DNA of 64,000 bases, taken from contig NZ_JAOSZE010000017.1 in assembly GCF_025630775.1 (NCBI RefSeq), positions 1 to 64,000 of the forward strand. The letters are read 5' to 3'. This DNA comes from Actinoplanes sp. KI2 (GTDB taxonomy: Bacteria > Actinomycetota > Actinomycetes > Mycobacteriales > Micromonosporaceae). The translations under genes and the position numbers were made by a program. The notes beneath the pieces are model-generated. The model searched no databases, was not told the DNA's origin, and saw only the letters and a list, made by a program, of their open reading frames with translations. Of this stretch, positions 8,155 to 15,643 are shown piece by piece. The first letter of the stretch is position 1; every line of letters begins with the position of its first letter.

Positions 8155-8964
8155 GTGAGCGAGTTTCCGGCGGCCGACGAGCTGCTTTCGATCGCGATAC
8201 CGGTGGCGCGCGAGGCGGCAGCCACCGCGCGGCGCATGCGCGCCGAGGCGATCACCGACGTCCAGACGAAAAGCACCCGTACGGACGTCGTCACGGCGGC
8301 TGACCGGGCGGTCGAGCGGCAGGTCGTGGTCGCGCTGCGGACGATCCGGCCGTACGACGGCGTGTTGGGCGAGGAGTACGGCGAATACACCGCCGGGCCG
8401 GGCGCGGTGCGCTGGATTCTCGACCCGATCGACGGCACGGTGAACTACCTGTACGGCCTGCCCGCGTACGCGGTCTCGCTGGCCGCCGAGGTGGACGGCG
8501 TGGTGCTGGCCGGCGTGGTGATCAACGCGGCCACCGGCGACGAGTGGACCGCGACCCGCGGCGGCGGCGCCTGGCGAGGCGGCCGGCGGCTGCGCTGCTC
8601 GAACCGGACCGACCTGTCCCAGGTGCTGCTCGGCACCGGCTTCGGGTACGACGCGAAGCGCCGGGCGCACCAGGGCGCGGTGCTGGCCCAGCTGATCACC
8701 CGAGTGCGGGACATCCGGCGGATCGGCGTGGCGTCGCTCGACCTGTGCTCGGTCGGCGAGGGCCTGCTGGACGCGTACTACGAGAAGGGTCTCAACCCGT
8801 GGGACCACGCGGCCGGCGGCCTGGTCGCCGCCGAGGCGGGCGCGGTGGTCGGCGGCCTCGAGGGCGCACCCCCGGGCCTGGACATGGTCGTGGCGGCGCC
8901 GCCGGCGATCTTCGGACCGCTGCACGACGCCCTGGTCGAGCTGGACGCCGCCGGCGGCGCCTAG
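8155..8964 (+). CDS. suhB: Inositol monophosphatase family phosphatase
   Basis: A 269-residue Mg-dependent phosphatase of the IMPase/FBPase/CysQ superfamily. Metal- and substrate-binding motifs are visible: GEEYGEY (metal 1 Glu), WILDPIDGTVNYLYG (the DPIDGT signature) and GLNPWDHAAGG (the WDxAAG signature). Likely substrates are inositol phosphates or related sugar phosphates; substrate choice cannot be read from sequence. The GTG at 8155 is preferred as GAAAGGG lies 7 nt upstream; an upstream in-frame start at 8062 would add 31 unconserved residues. Divergent from rpoD, as in mycobacteria, where the equivalent gene is called suhB. Confidence 0.9.
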   Translation: MSEFPAADELLSIAIPVAREAAATARRMRAEAITDVQTKSTRTDVVTAADRAVERQVVVALRTIRPYDGVLGEEYGEYTAGPGAVRWILDPIDGTVNYLYGLPAYAVSLAAEVDGVVLAGVVINAATGDEWTATRGGGAWRGGRRLRCSNRTDLSQVLLGTGFGYDAKRRAHQGAVLAQLITRVRDIRRIGVASLDLCSVGEGLLDAYYEKGLNPWDHAAGGLVAAEAGAVVGGLEGAPPGLDMVVAAPPAIFGPLHDALVELDAAGGA

Positions 8965-9018
8965 ATGGGCACCCGGTGCCCGTCCCGGGCGTGTCCTCGA
9001 TCACCCGGGAGGGCGGGC

Positions 9019-9561
9019 CTAGGTAGCGTCTTTCTTGACCGGCTTGGCGCAGGCGCCCGGCGGCAGGGTCGGCTCGCCGACCTCGACCAGCGACTGGTTG
9101 ACCTCGGTCGTGGTGGCCAGCTGCCGGAACTGGCTGCCGATCACGATGTCGATCAGGGTGCCCTTGCGCTTGGCGTTGTACTCCAGCTTGGACCGGTCCA
9201 GGAAGTAGGCGCGCAGCAGCTGGGCCCGGCCGACCGCGTCCGGCCCGTACCGGATCTCGGCGACGCCCTTGTACTTGGTCTTGCTCTCGGCCGGCTTCTG
9301 CACGGTGAAGCGGCGGTTCTTGAACTCGTTGGTGACGCTGTCGGCCAGCCCGGCCGTGCTGGTCCCGTTATAGACCTTGATCGTGACCTCGGCCGGATCG
9401 TCCGGCAGCGTGACGTCGGCCATCGGGGCGCCCGCGGGACAGTTGTCGGCCGTCACCTCGTCCCCCTGGGAGTCGCGAACCAGGGCGGTGATGACGAAGA
9501 CGATCGCGGCCACGGCGAGCACACCGACGACGACCAGTGCTCGAACGCGGGCAAAGCTCAT
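9019..9561 (-). CDS. LytR_C-domain membrane-anchored protein (Cei-like)
   Basis: A 180-residue envelope protein: short cytoplasmic tail, one membrane segment at about residues 8-28 (ALVVVGVLAVAAIVFVITAL), then an extracytoplasmic LytR C-terminal-like domain (EVTIKVYNGTSTAGLADSVT ... VAEIRYGPDAVGRAQLL). Such stand-alone LytR_C proteins lie next to suhB/sigA in many actinobacteria; the mycobacterial one has been called Cei, for cell-envelope integrity. The LytR_C domain has no known catalytic residues and is thought to bind partners at the wall. Convergent with the phosphatase gene; ATG at 9561. Confidence 0.87.
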   Translation of the reverse strand: MSFARVRALVVVGVLAVAAIVFVITALVRDSQGDEVTADNCPAGAPMADVTLPDDPAEVTIKVYNGTSTAGLADSVTNEFKNRRFTVQKPAESKTKYKGVAEIRYGPDAVGRAQLLRAYFLDRSKLEYNAKRKGTLIDIVIGSQFRQLATTTEVNQSLVEVGEPTLPPGACAKPVKKDAT

Positions 9562-9906
9562 GGGGCTGGCTCCAGATCGGGTAACACGGCAGGCTGGGAC
9601 GCGGGACCTGTCGAGAGGTTAGCGTCTGTCCGCCAGGCATGCGGAAACAGGGAATCCTTCCGGCGCGCCGACGATGATCCAGAGCTTTGTGCCCCTACTT
9701 TGATGTCGCCTCGGTCACATCGGGAACAATGGGCCGCCTGTTTGCGTACAACGATGCCGCGACGCAGGTAACGTTCCGCGCTCGTCGGGGCAGTTTCATC
9801 AGGTCAGCAGGAGTGTCAGAAATCGTCCGGCGTAAGCGGGAACCGAAACCTCGTCACAGGCGTTACTAACGCCAAGTGACTCATCGATACAGGAGAGTGA
9901 AAACCG
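9562..9906. other. 345-bp divergent intergenic region with short palindrome
   Basis: Separates the LytR_C gene (minus) from the DUF4193 gene (plus), so promoters for both should lie here. I see no open frame with coding-like base use. The one clear structure is the palindrome GGCGTTA-C-TAACGCC at 9859-9873, 33 bp before the DUF4193 start, placed where an operator or core promoter would be. The region is less GC-rich than the genes around it. Confidence 0.55.
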
Positions 9907-10203
9907 ATGGCCACCGACTACGACGCCCCGCGTCGCGATGAGGTCGACCTCGGCGAGGACAGCCTCGAGGAGCTCAAGGCCCGTCGAGCCGACTCGCAGT
10001 CGGGCTCAGTGGACGTCGACGAGGTCGAGGTGGCGGAGAGCTTCGAGCTGCCCGGCGCCGACCTGGCCGACGAGGAACTCACCGTCAAGGTGCTGCCCAT
10101 GCAGTCCGACGAGTTCCGCTGCGCCCGTTGTTTCCTCGTGCACCACCGCAGCCAGCTGGCCGCGGAGCGGAACGGGGAGCTGATCTGCCGCGAGTGCGCC
10201 TGA
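9907..10203 (+). CDS. DUF4193 family protein
   Basis: A 98-residue, strongly acidic, highly conserved actinobacterial protein. It opens with the typical MATDYDAPR, has the acidic linker SVDVDEVEVAESFELPGADL and ends in a four-Cys cluster, FRCARCFLVHHRSQLA then LICRECA, likely a zinc ribbon. The M. tuberculosis counterpart, from memory, is Rv2699c, in the same neighbourhood. Function unknown; often reported among expressed, conserved proteins. A clear ribosome site (AGGAGAG) stands before the ATG at 9907. Confidence 0.93.
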   Translation: MATDYDAPRRDEVDLGEDSLEELKARRADSQSGSVDVDEVEVAESFELPGADLADEELTVKVLPMQSDEFRCARCFLVHHRSQLAAERNGELICRECA

Positions 10204-10355
10204 CCGGCGACTCGCGCGCAAGCGCCACCACCCGGCCGCCCCGCCGAGCGGTCGGGCGTGCGGGCGTTTCCTAGTTTGACCGAGCTGGTTTCAATCGAGG
10301 ACACGACCGGGCATTCGGCTGGTACGCCGATGCGACGCACGACGGGAGGACGACC

Positions 10356-11261
10356 ATGAGCCACCCGGAGGAGACCGAGCTCGAACCGGGCGCCGCCACG
10401 CCCGCACCCGGCTCCACCCCCAGCCCGGCCGGCCCCGGTCCGGCCGAACCGACCCCGACCGATCTCAGCCCGGCCGACCCCACCCCGACCGATCTCAGCC
10501 CGGCCGGCCCGAGCGTCGCCGGCGCCGACAACGACCTGGGCAAGACGGTCGCGGCGCTCACCGCCGACGACCTCGAGCCCGCGAGCCGGCGAGAACTGCT
10601 CGGCCGCCTGGTCGGTGACATCCGCCACCGTGGGCTGGGCCAGCTGTTCCGCCCCAAGGCCGCGCTGCGCTGGATGGCCGACGTGGTCACCGACATCGCG
10701 CCGCACGTGCCGGTCCGCGACCGTGCCATGTTGCACCGCCACTTCCCCGGCCTGAACGAGGACGAGCTGGCCGAGCGCCTGATCCGCAATGCCGCGCGCT
10801 CCACCGCGGGCCTGGGCGCGGTCGGCGGCGGTGTGGTCGCCATCGAGTGGGTCGCCACGCCGACCCTGCTGTCCGCGCCGGTGCTGCTGGCCGCCGAGAC
10901 CGTGGCGGTGGTCGCGATCGAGCTGAAGCTGCTCGGCGAGCTGCACGAGGTCTACGGCCGGCCGGTCCCCGGCGGCACCGGGCAGCGCGCCCTGCACCTG
11001 CTGCAGTCCTGGTCACAGCAGCGCGGCATCAACCCGCTGCTGCCCGGCGTGGGCGTCGCCACCGTGCTGGGCGCGGCCGCGCGCCGCGACCTGCAGCGCA
11101 ACCTGCTACGCCGGTTCGGTCGCAGCCTGGGCACGATGGGGCCGCTGCTGACCGGCGCGGCCGTGGCGGGCTATCTCAACCGGCGGGCCACCCGGGCCCT
11201 CGGCGATCAGGTCCAGAAGGACCTGAAGCGGACCGCGCCGCGGGTCATCGAGTCTGCCTGA
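10356..11261 (+). CDS. Conserved hypothetical, possibly membrane-associated
   Basis: A 301-residue protein with no family I can name. Residues 1-55 are Pro/Thr/Ala-rich and hold a tandem repeat of PTPTDLSPA encoded by a 30-bp DNA duplication at about 10441-10500. The rest is helical with two or three hydrophobic stretches (STAGLGAVGGGVVAIEWVA, LLAAETVAVVAIELKLLG, MGPLLTGAAVAGYLNRRAT) and basic ends. The region GRLVGDIRHRGLGQLFRPK resembles amphipathic helices. Good ribosome site (GGGAGG) before the ATG. It ends overlapping the convergent DUF3093 gene by 17 bp. I place no function on it. Confidence 0.85.
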   Translation: MSHPEETELEPGAATPAPGSTPSPAGPGPAEPTPTDLSPADPTPTDLSPAGPSVAGADNDLGKTVAALTADDLEPASRRELLGRLVGDIRHRGLGQLFRPKAALRWMADVVTDIAPHVPVRDRAMLHRHFPGLNEDELAERLIRNAARSTAGLGAVGGGVVAIEWVATPTLLSAPVLLAAETVAVVAIELKLLGELHEVYGRPVPGGTGQRALHLLQSWSQQRGINPLLPGVGVATVLGAAARRDLQRNLLRRFGRSLGTMGPLLTGAAVAGYLNRRATRALGDQVQKDLKRTAPRVIESA

Positions 11262-11742
11262 CCCGTTCCGCCTGCTCCAGCAGGATGGTCGCCAGCTCGA
11301 CCGGGTGCCGGGTGCTGATCACCCAGAAGGGTGTCGGATCGTCCGGGTCGTCGAGCAGGATCTGCACGGCCGGGCCGATCCACGGCCGCTGGATGACGAA
11401 CGAGAGCGGGTGGGCGCCCACGCCGAGCGCCTCCCGCTTGCCGGCCGCGTCCAGCGCCACCACCTCGGAGACCACCGCGAGCGGCAGCCGGGCGTCGTCG
11501 ATCAGGAACTCGTCGGCCGTCACGGTCACCCGGATGCGGCCCGCCCAGAGCAGCAGCGCCGCGCTGGCCGGCAGCAGCACGGCGAACGGTACCCAGGCGG
11601 GCAGGTGCGGGAAGCCGAGCAGCACCTCGAAGCCGATGATCAGGTCGACCGCCAGGGCGGCGAGCCAGGCCCACGGCGAGACGCCGAGCCGCTCGGTGTA
11701 ACGGGCGGGCTCGGTGGTGCGCGCCGGGGACTGCGGTGTCAC
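11245..11742 (-). CDS. DUF3093 family membrane protein
   Basis: A 165-residue protein of the DUF3093 family, found beside dut in many actinobacteria. A hydrophilic N terminus is followed by two closely spaced membrane segments (residues about 22-65: PWAWLAALAVDLIIGFEVLL and WVPFAVLLPASAALLLWAG) and a C-terminal PH-like beta domain (IRVTVTADEFLIDDARLP ... FWVISTRHPVELATIL). The GTG at 11742 has TACCCT 6 nt upstream (11754-11749) and no ribosome site, so it is probably leaderless. Divergent from dut; unknown function. Confidence 0.88.
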   Translation of the reverse strand: MTPQSPARTTEPARYTERLGVSPWAWLAALAVDLIIGFEVLLGFPHLPAWVPFAVLLPASAALLLWAGRIRVTVTADEFLIDDARLPLAVVSEVVALDAAGKREALGVGAHPLSFVIQRPWIGPAVQILLDDPDDPTPFWVISTRHPVELATILLEQAERVRQTR

Positions 11743-11835
11743 CCTGGAAGGGTACGGCGCGCCTCCGTTGCCGGGCACGGCAGGATGGCAGGGTGATTGC
11801 CTGCCGCCGCCGCACGAAGTGAAGGACGCTTTGCC

Positions 11836-12318
11836 TTGACCGACGTAGTCATCCCGATCCGCAGGCTCGACCCCGACCTGCCGCTGCCGGCCTACGCCCA
11901 CCCCGGCGACGCCGGCGCCGACCTGGTCGCCGCCGAGGACACCGAGCTGGTCCCGGGCGGCCGCGCGGCGGTGCGCACCGGCGTCGCCGTGGCGATCCCG
12001 GACGGCTACGTCGGCCTGGTGCACCCCCGCTCCGGCCTGGCCGCCCGGCTGGGCGTTACGGTGCTCAACGCGCCCGGTACGGTCGACGCCGGCTACCGCG
12101 GCGAAATTCTGGTCATCCTGGTCAACCACGACCGGGAGCGGACCGTGAAGATCTCTCGTGGCGACCGCATCGCCCAGCTGGTCGTTCAGCGGGTGGAGCG
12201 AGCCGTGTTCCAGGTGGTCGAAACCCTCGACGACACCGCCCGCGGCGCCGGTGGTACCGGCTCCACCGGCGGGCACCAGTCCTTGATTCCGGAAGGTGGC
12301 AGTGATGTTCTCCCGTAA
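11836..12318 (+). CDS. dut: dUTP diphosphatase (dUTPase)
   Basis: Hydrolyses dUTP to dUMP and pyrophosphate, keeping uracil out of DNA and feeding thymidylate synthesis (thyA lies at 41.5 kb). Trimeric dUTPase motifs in order: [10 protein letters not shown] (motif 1), HPRSGLAAR (2), [14 protein letters not shown] (3, catalytic Asp and Tyr), [11 protein letters not shown] (4) and a glycine-rich [12 protein letters not shown] (5). Length 160 is typical. I start at the TTG at 11836 ([12 protein letters not shown]) because GAAGGA lies 9 nt upstream. The 3' end overlaps the DUF3710 gene by about 14 bp, so the two are probably coupled. Confidence 0.93.
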   Translation: MTDVVIPIRRLDPDLPLPAYAHPGDAGADLVAAEDTELVPGGRAAVRTGVAVAIPDGYVGLVHPRSGLAARLGVTVLNAPGTVDAGYRGEILVILVNHDRERTVKISRGDRIAQLVVQRVERAVFQVVETLDDTARGAGGTGSTGGHQSLIPEGGSDVLP

Positions 12319-12994
12319 GCGCGGCGGCCCGAAACACGTGCGTCCGACCGACGCGCCGCCGTCCGCGGCGCTCGAGCGGAGCCTCGCGGCCGACGACGAG
12401 GCCCCGCCGCCCACCCACGGCCCGTGGGACGCCAAGTACGCCCCCGAGGGTGTGGAGCGGCTCGACCTGGGCAGCCTGCAGATCCCCGCGATCGAGGGCG
12501 TCGAGGTGCGGGTGCAGGCCAACCCGGACGGCGGCGTCGAGCAGATCGTGCTGGTCGACGGCGAGAGCGCGCTTCAGCTCGGGGTGTTCGCGGCGCCGCG
12601 CAGCGAGGGCATCTGGGACGAGGTGCGGGCCGAGATCGCCCAGGCCATGTCGGCCGACGGCGTCGCACCGCGCGAGATCGCCGGGCCGTACGGGATCGAG
12701 CTGGCCGCCCAGGTCAACACCCCTGAAGGGCCGGCCGACGTACGGTTCGTCGGGGTGGACGGGCCGCGCTGGATGGTGCGGGCGCTCTACCAGGGCGCGG
12801 CCGCGTCCGACCCGTCCCGCGAGGGCGCGCTCGGCCAGGTGCTCTCCGGCCTCGTGGTGATCCGGGACGCCGAGGCCCGGCCGGTCCGCGAGGCGCTGCC
12901 GCTGCGCCTGCCCAAGGAGATGGCCGACCAGGCGGCGGCGCAGGCGGAGGCGCAGGGCGCCCAGGGCCCGGGGGCCAACGGCCGGCACGCGTGA
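12305..12994 (+). CDS. DUF3710 family protein
   Basis: A 229-residue soluble protein of the actinobacterial DUF3710 family. Conserved stretches include [39 protein letters not shown] and [13 protein letters not shown]. Its C terminus is low complexity ([13 protein letters not shown]). Three starts are in frame (GTG 12296, GTG 12302, ATG 12305); the ATG has GGAAGG 8 nt upstream and is my choice. It overlaps dut and is followed 61 bp on by the OB-fold gene, matching the order in mycobacteria. Function unknown. Confidence 0.9.
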   Translation: MFSRKRGGPKHVRPTDAPPSAALERSLAADDEAPPPTHGPWDAKYAPEGVERLDLGSLQIPAIEGVEVRVQANPDGGVEQIVLVDGESALQLGVFAAPRSEGIWDEVRAEIAQAMSADGVAPREIAGPYGIELAAQVNTPEGPADVRFVGVDGPRWMVRALYQGAAASDPSREGALGQVLSGLVVIRDAEARPVREALPLRLPKEMADQAAAQAEAQGAQGPGANGRHA

Positions 12995-13055
12995 TTCGCG
13001 GGACGCGGCAGCGTACCGTGGTTCGTGACGGGGGCCGGTCTTTGAAGGAGAACCC

Positions 13056-13433
13056 ATGACGACGGACGAGCGCACCGGTCTGCGCAAGTTCTTCGACCGG
13101 TTGACCGCCAGCGACTCGGAGTTGGACGCGGAGCACCTCCAGCGGGAGAGCGCGAAATGCGGCGCGATGCCCGCCGGCCAGTGCAGCCGGGGGCAGGTCG
13201 TCTCGGTGTCCGGCCGGTTGCGGACGGTGGCGTACACTCCTCGCACCAACCTGCCGACGCTGGAGGCCGACCTCTACGACGGCAGCGACGTGGTCACGCT
13301 GGTCTTCCTGGGCCGCCGGTCGATCGCCGGCATCGAGCCCGGCAGGCAGCTCACCGCGCGTGGCCGGATTGCGATCCGGGACGACCGCAAGGTCATCTAC
13401 AACCCGTACTACGAGCTGGAGGCGCCCCGGTGA
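13056..13433 (+). CDS. OB-fold nucleic-acid-binding protein
   Basis: A 125-residue protein with a single OB-fold (tRNA-anti/RecG-wedge type): GQVVSVSGRLRTVAYTPRTN, LEADLYDGSDVVTLVFLGRR, IEPGRQLTARGRIAIRDDR. The first 45 residues form a helical extension with two Cys (AKCGAMPAGQC). It has a good ribosome site (GAAGGAGA) and overlaps the next gene by GTGA. Family members are encoded next to DUF3159 and TrkA genes across actinobacteria; nucleic acid binding is inferred from the fold. Confidence 0.9.
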   Translation: MTTDERTGLRKFFDRLTASDSELDAEHLQRESAKCGAMPAGQCSRGQVVSVSGRLRTVAYTPRTNLPTLEADLYDGSDVVTLVFLGRRSIAGIEPGRQLTARGRIAIRDDRKVIYNPYYELEAPR

Positions 13434-14185
13434 CTGGCAGCGAGCCGCGTCACGCCGCAGGTGAATCGGTGGAGGAACGGCTCGCCGAGGAGGTCATCGA
13501 GGAACTCGACCTGCACGAGGTCGACGACGAGGAGCCCCTTCCCTCGATGAGCGAGCAGATCGCCGACCAGCTGGGCGGTGTGCGCGGGCTCATCGAGTCG
13601 AGCCTGCCCGTGCTCGTGTTCGTGATCCTCAACGTCGTGCTCGGCGACGCCGTGCTGGGTCTGGACAAGCGCACCGCGCTGTACTGGGCGATCGCCGGCT
13701 CGGTGGTCTCGGCGGTCGGCATCGGCGTCTTCCGGCTGATGCGCAAGCAACCGGTCCGGCACGCGGTCAACGGCCTGTTCGGCATCGCGATCGGCGCGTT
13801 CCTGGCCTGGCGCACCGGCGAGGCGAAGGACTTCTACCTCCCCGGCATCCTGCTGACCTTCGGGCAGGCCGCGGTGCTGCTGGTCTCCGTCGTGATACGC
13901 AAACCCCTGATCGGCTACGCCTGGGGCATCATGGCGAACAAGGGACACCAGGACTGGTTCGGCAACGCCCGGCTGTTTCGCACCTTCCAGTGGCTGACCC
14001 TGGTCTGGGTGGTGTCGCTGTCCGCCCGCGCGGGCATCCAGTACTACTTGTGGGCCCTGGGCGAGGCGAACGCGCTGGGCATCGTCCGGATCCTGATCAG
14101 CTGGCCGATCTACGCCGCCACGTTCGCCTTCACCGCCTGGGCCATCCACCGGGTCACCTCCGAGCAGAAGGCCGCGCCCGCCTAG
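13430..14185 (+). CDS. DUF3159 family membrane protein
   Basis: A 251-residue integral membrane protein of the DUF3159 family. The first 45 residues are strongly acidic (EERLAEEVIEELDLHEVDDEE); about six membrane segments follow, such as SSLPVLVFVILNVVLG, ALYWAIAGSVVSAVGIGVF, LLTFGQAAVLLVSVVI and ILISWPIYAATFAFTAWAI. The signature GYAWGIMANKGHQDW lies between segments. GTG start overlaps the OB-fold stop. Its TAG stop and the stop of the convergent TrkA gene share the four bases CTAG at 14182-14185. Role unknown; a link to ion transport is only suggested by the neighbouring genes. Confidence 0.9.
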   Translation: MTGSEPRHAAGESVEERLAEEVIEELDLHEVDDEEPLPSMSEQIADQLGGVRGLIESSLPVLVFVILNVVLGDAVLGLDKRTALYWAIAGSVVSAVGIGVFRLMRKQPVRHAVNGLFGIAIGAFLAWRTGEAKDFYLPGILLTFGQAAVLLVSVVIRKPLIGYAWGIMANKGHQDWFGNARLFRTFQWLTLVWVVSLSARAGIQYYLWALGEANALGIVRILISWPIYAATFAFTAWAIHRVTSEQKAAPA

Positions 14186-14862
14186 TCGCCGATCTCGCGG
14201 GCCTCGCTGCCCAGGACGACGGCGCGGATCTGGTCTTCTACCTCGCTGGTGCAGACGAAGATCAGCTCGTCGCCGGCTTCGAGCGAGTCGTCGACGGTGG
14301 GCACGACGACCCGCTTGCCGCGCAGGATGGCCACCAGCGCCGCGTCCCGGGGCAGCGGCACGCTGCGCACCGGCTTCCCCTCGTACGGCGCGTGCCGGGG
14401 CAGGGTGATCTCGACGAGGTTCGCCTCGCCCTGCCGGAAGGTCATCAGCCGGACCAGGTCGCCGACCGTGACCGCCTCCTCGACCAGGGCGGCCATCAGG
14501 CGCGGCTTGCTGACCGAGACGTCCACGCCCCACTGCTCGGTGAACAGCCACTCGTTCTCGGCGCGGTTGACCCGGGCGACCACCCGCGGGACCGCGAACT
14601 CCGTCTTGGCCAGCAGCGAGACCACCAGGTTGACCTTGTCGTCGCCGGTGGCGGCCACCACGACGTCGCAGCCGGCCACGTCCGCCTCCTCGAGGCTGGA
14701 CAGCTCGCAGGCGTCGGCGAGCACCCACTCCGCCTCCGGCACCCGCTCCGGCCGCAGCTGGCGCGGCTGCCGCTCGATCAGCATGACCCGGTGGCCGTTG
14801 CCGATCAGCTCCTGCGCGATCGACCGGCCGACGTTGCCGGCCCCGGCGATGGCGATCCGCAT
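14182..14862 (-). CDS. trkA: TrkA/KtrA-type K+ channel regulatory protein
   Basis: A 226-residue cytosolic RCK protein. N-terminal Rossmann TrkA-N domain begins RIAIAGAGNVGRSIAQEL (GxGxxG, binds NAD(H)/ATP) with the beta2 acidic end LIERQ; the C-terminal TrkA-C domain covers about residues 140-220 (LVEITLPRHAPYEGKPVRSV). Such proteins gate K+ uptake systems. Second of two tandem TrkA genes, starting 2 nt after the stop of the first, so clearly one operon. In mycobacteria the same pair is called CeoB/CeoC. The K+ translocating partner could be the divergent APC permease. Confidence 0.92.
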   Translation of the reverse strand: MRIAIAGAGNVGRSIAQELIGNGHRVMLIERQPRQLRPERVPEAEWVLADACELSSLEEADVAGCDVVVAATGDDKVNLVVSLLAKTEFAVPRVVARVNRAENEWLFTEQWGVDVSVSKPRLMAALVEEAVTVGDLVRLMTFRQGEANLVEITLPRHAPYEGKPVRSVPLPRDAALVAILRGKRVVVPTVDDSLEAGDELIFVCTSEVEDQIRAVVLGSEAREIGD

Positions 14863-14864
14863 GG

Positions 14865-15530
14865 TCAGTGCCCTTCCGTATGGGTGCCCGAGGCGACGTC
14901 CAGCACGGCGCGCACGGTGTCGTCGGTTACCAGCATGAAGATCTGGTCGCCGTCCTGGATGACCGTCGACGGGGTGCCCAGCGTGCCCATCCCGAACCGC
15001 ATGAGGTATGCCACCCGGGAGCCGGTCGCGTCCTCCAGCGCCTTGAGCGTGCTGCCCACCCAGTCGCGGTGCAACGGCACCTCGACGATGGAGACGACGC
15101 TGGTCGGGTCGCGGAACACCTCGACGGTGCCCTCCGGTACGAGGTGGCGCACCATCCGGTCGGCGGCCCACCGGATCGTGGCCACCGTGGGAATGCCGAG
15201 CCGCTCGTAGACCTGGGCCCGGCGGGCGTCGTAGATCCGGGCGACGACCCGGGACACGCCGAACGTCTCGCGGGCCAGCCGGGCCGAGATGATGTTCGAG
15301 TTGTCGCCGCTGGAGACGGCGGCGAACGCGTCCGCCCGCTCGATGCCGGCCGCGCGCAGCACGTCCCGGTCGAAGCCGACGCCGGTCACCGTGATGCCGC
15401 TGAACTCCGAGCCCAGGCGGCGGAACGCGTCCGAGTTCTGGTCGATGACCGCGACCGAGTGGCCCCGGCTCTCGAGGTTCGCGGCGAGTGTGGAGCCGAG
15501 CCGCCCACACCCCATGATCACCACGTGCAC
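14865..15530 (-). CDS. TrkA/KtrA-type K+ channel regulatory protein, first of pair
   Basis: A 221-residue RCK protein paralogous to its neighbour. Rossmann motif MGCGRLGSTLAANLESRGH, dinucleotide-binding acidic residue in VAVIDQN, then GDNSNIISARLARE; a TrkA-C domain follows (SVVSIVEVPLHRDWVGSTLK). The GTG at 15530 is preced by GGGAGG with 9-nt spacing on the minus strand; an in-frame GTG 6 bases later is possible. Two stand-alone RCK subunits could form a hetero-octameric ring. Divergent from the APC permease gene. Confidence 0.9.
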   Translation of the reverse strand: MHVVIMGCGRLGSTLAANLESRGHSVAVIDQNSDAFRRLGSEFSGITVTGVGFDRDVLRAAGIERADAFAAVSSGDNSNIISARLARETFGVSRVVARIYDARRAQVYERLGIPTVATIRWAADRMVRHLVPEGTVEVFRDPTSVVSIVEVPLHRDWVGSTLKALEDATGSRVAYLMRFGMGTLGTPSTVIQDGDQIFMLVTDDTVRAVLDVASGTHTEGH

Positions 15531-15643
15531 GTGTCGCGTCCTCCCGGATCGGTGCTGACATGTGTGAGCGTGCCATGCGCGTCCGGCGGACGGTGCCCGG
15601 GGCGGGGTACGGGGCGTGCTGAGCGCCCGTACCCTTGGCACTC

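Noticed and set aside
6724-8925. Long minus-strand open frame across rpoD and the phosphatase gene
   Set aside because: Arg/Gly-rich shadow in the wrong frame of rpoD; sigma-70 motifs are all in the accepted frame.
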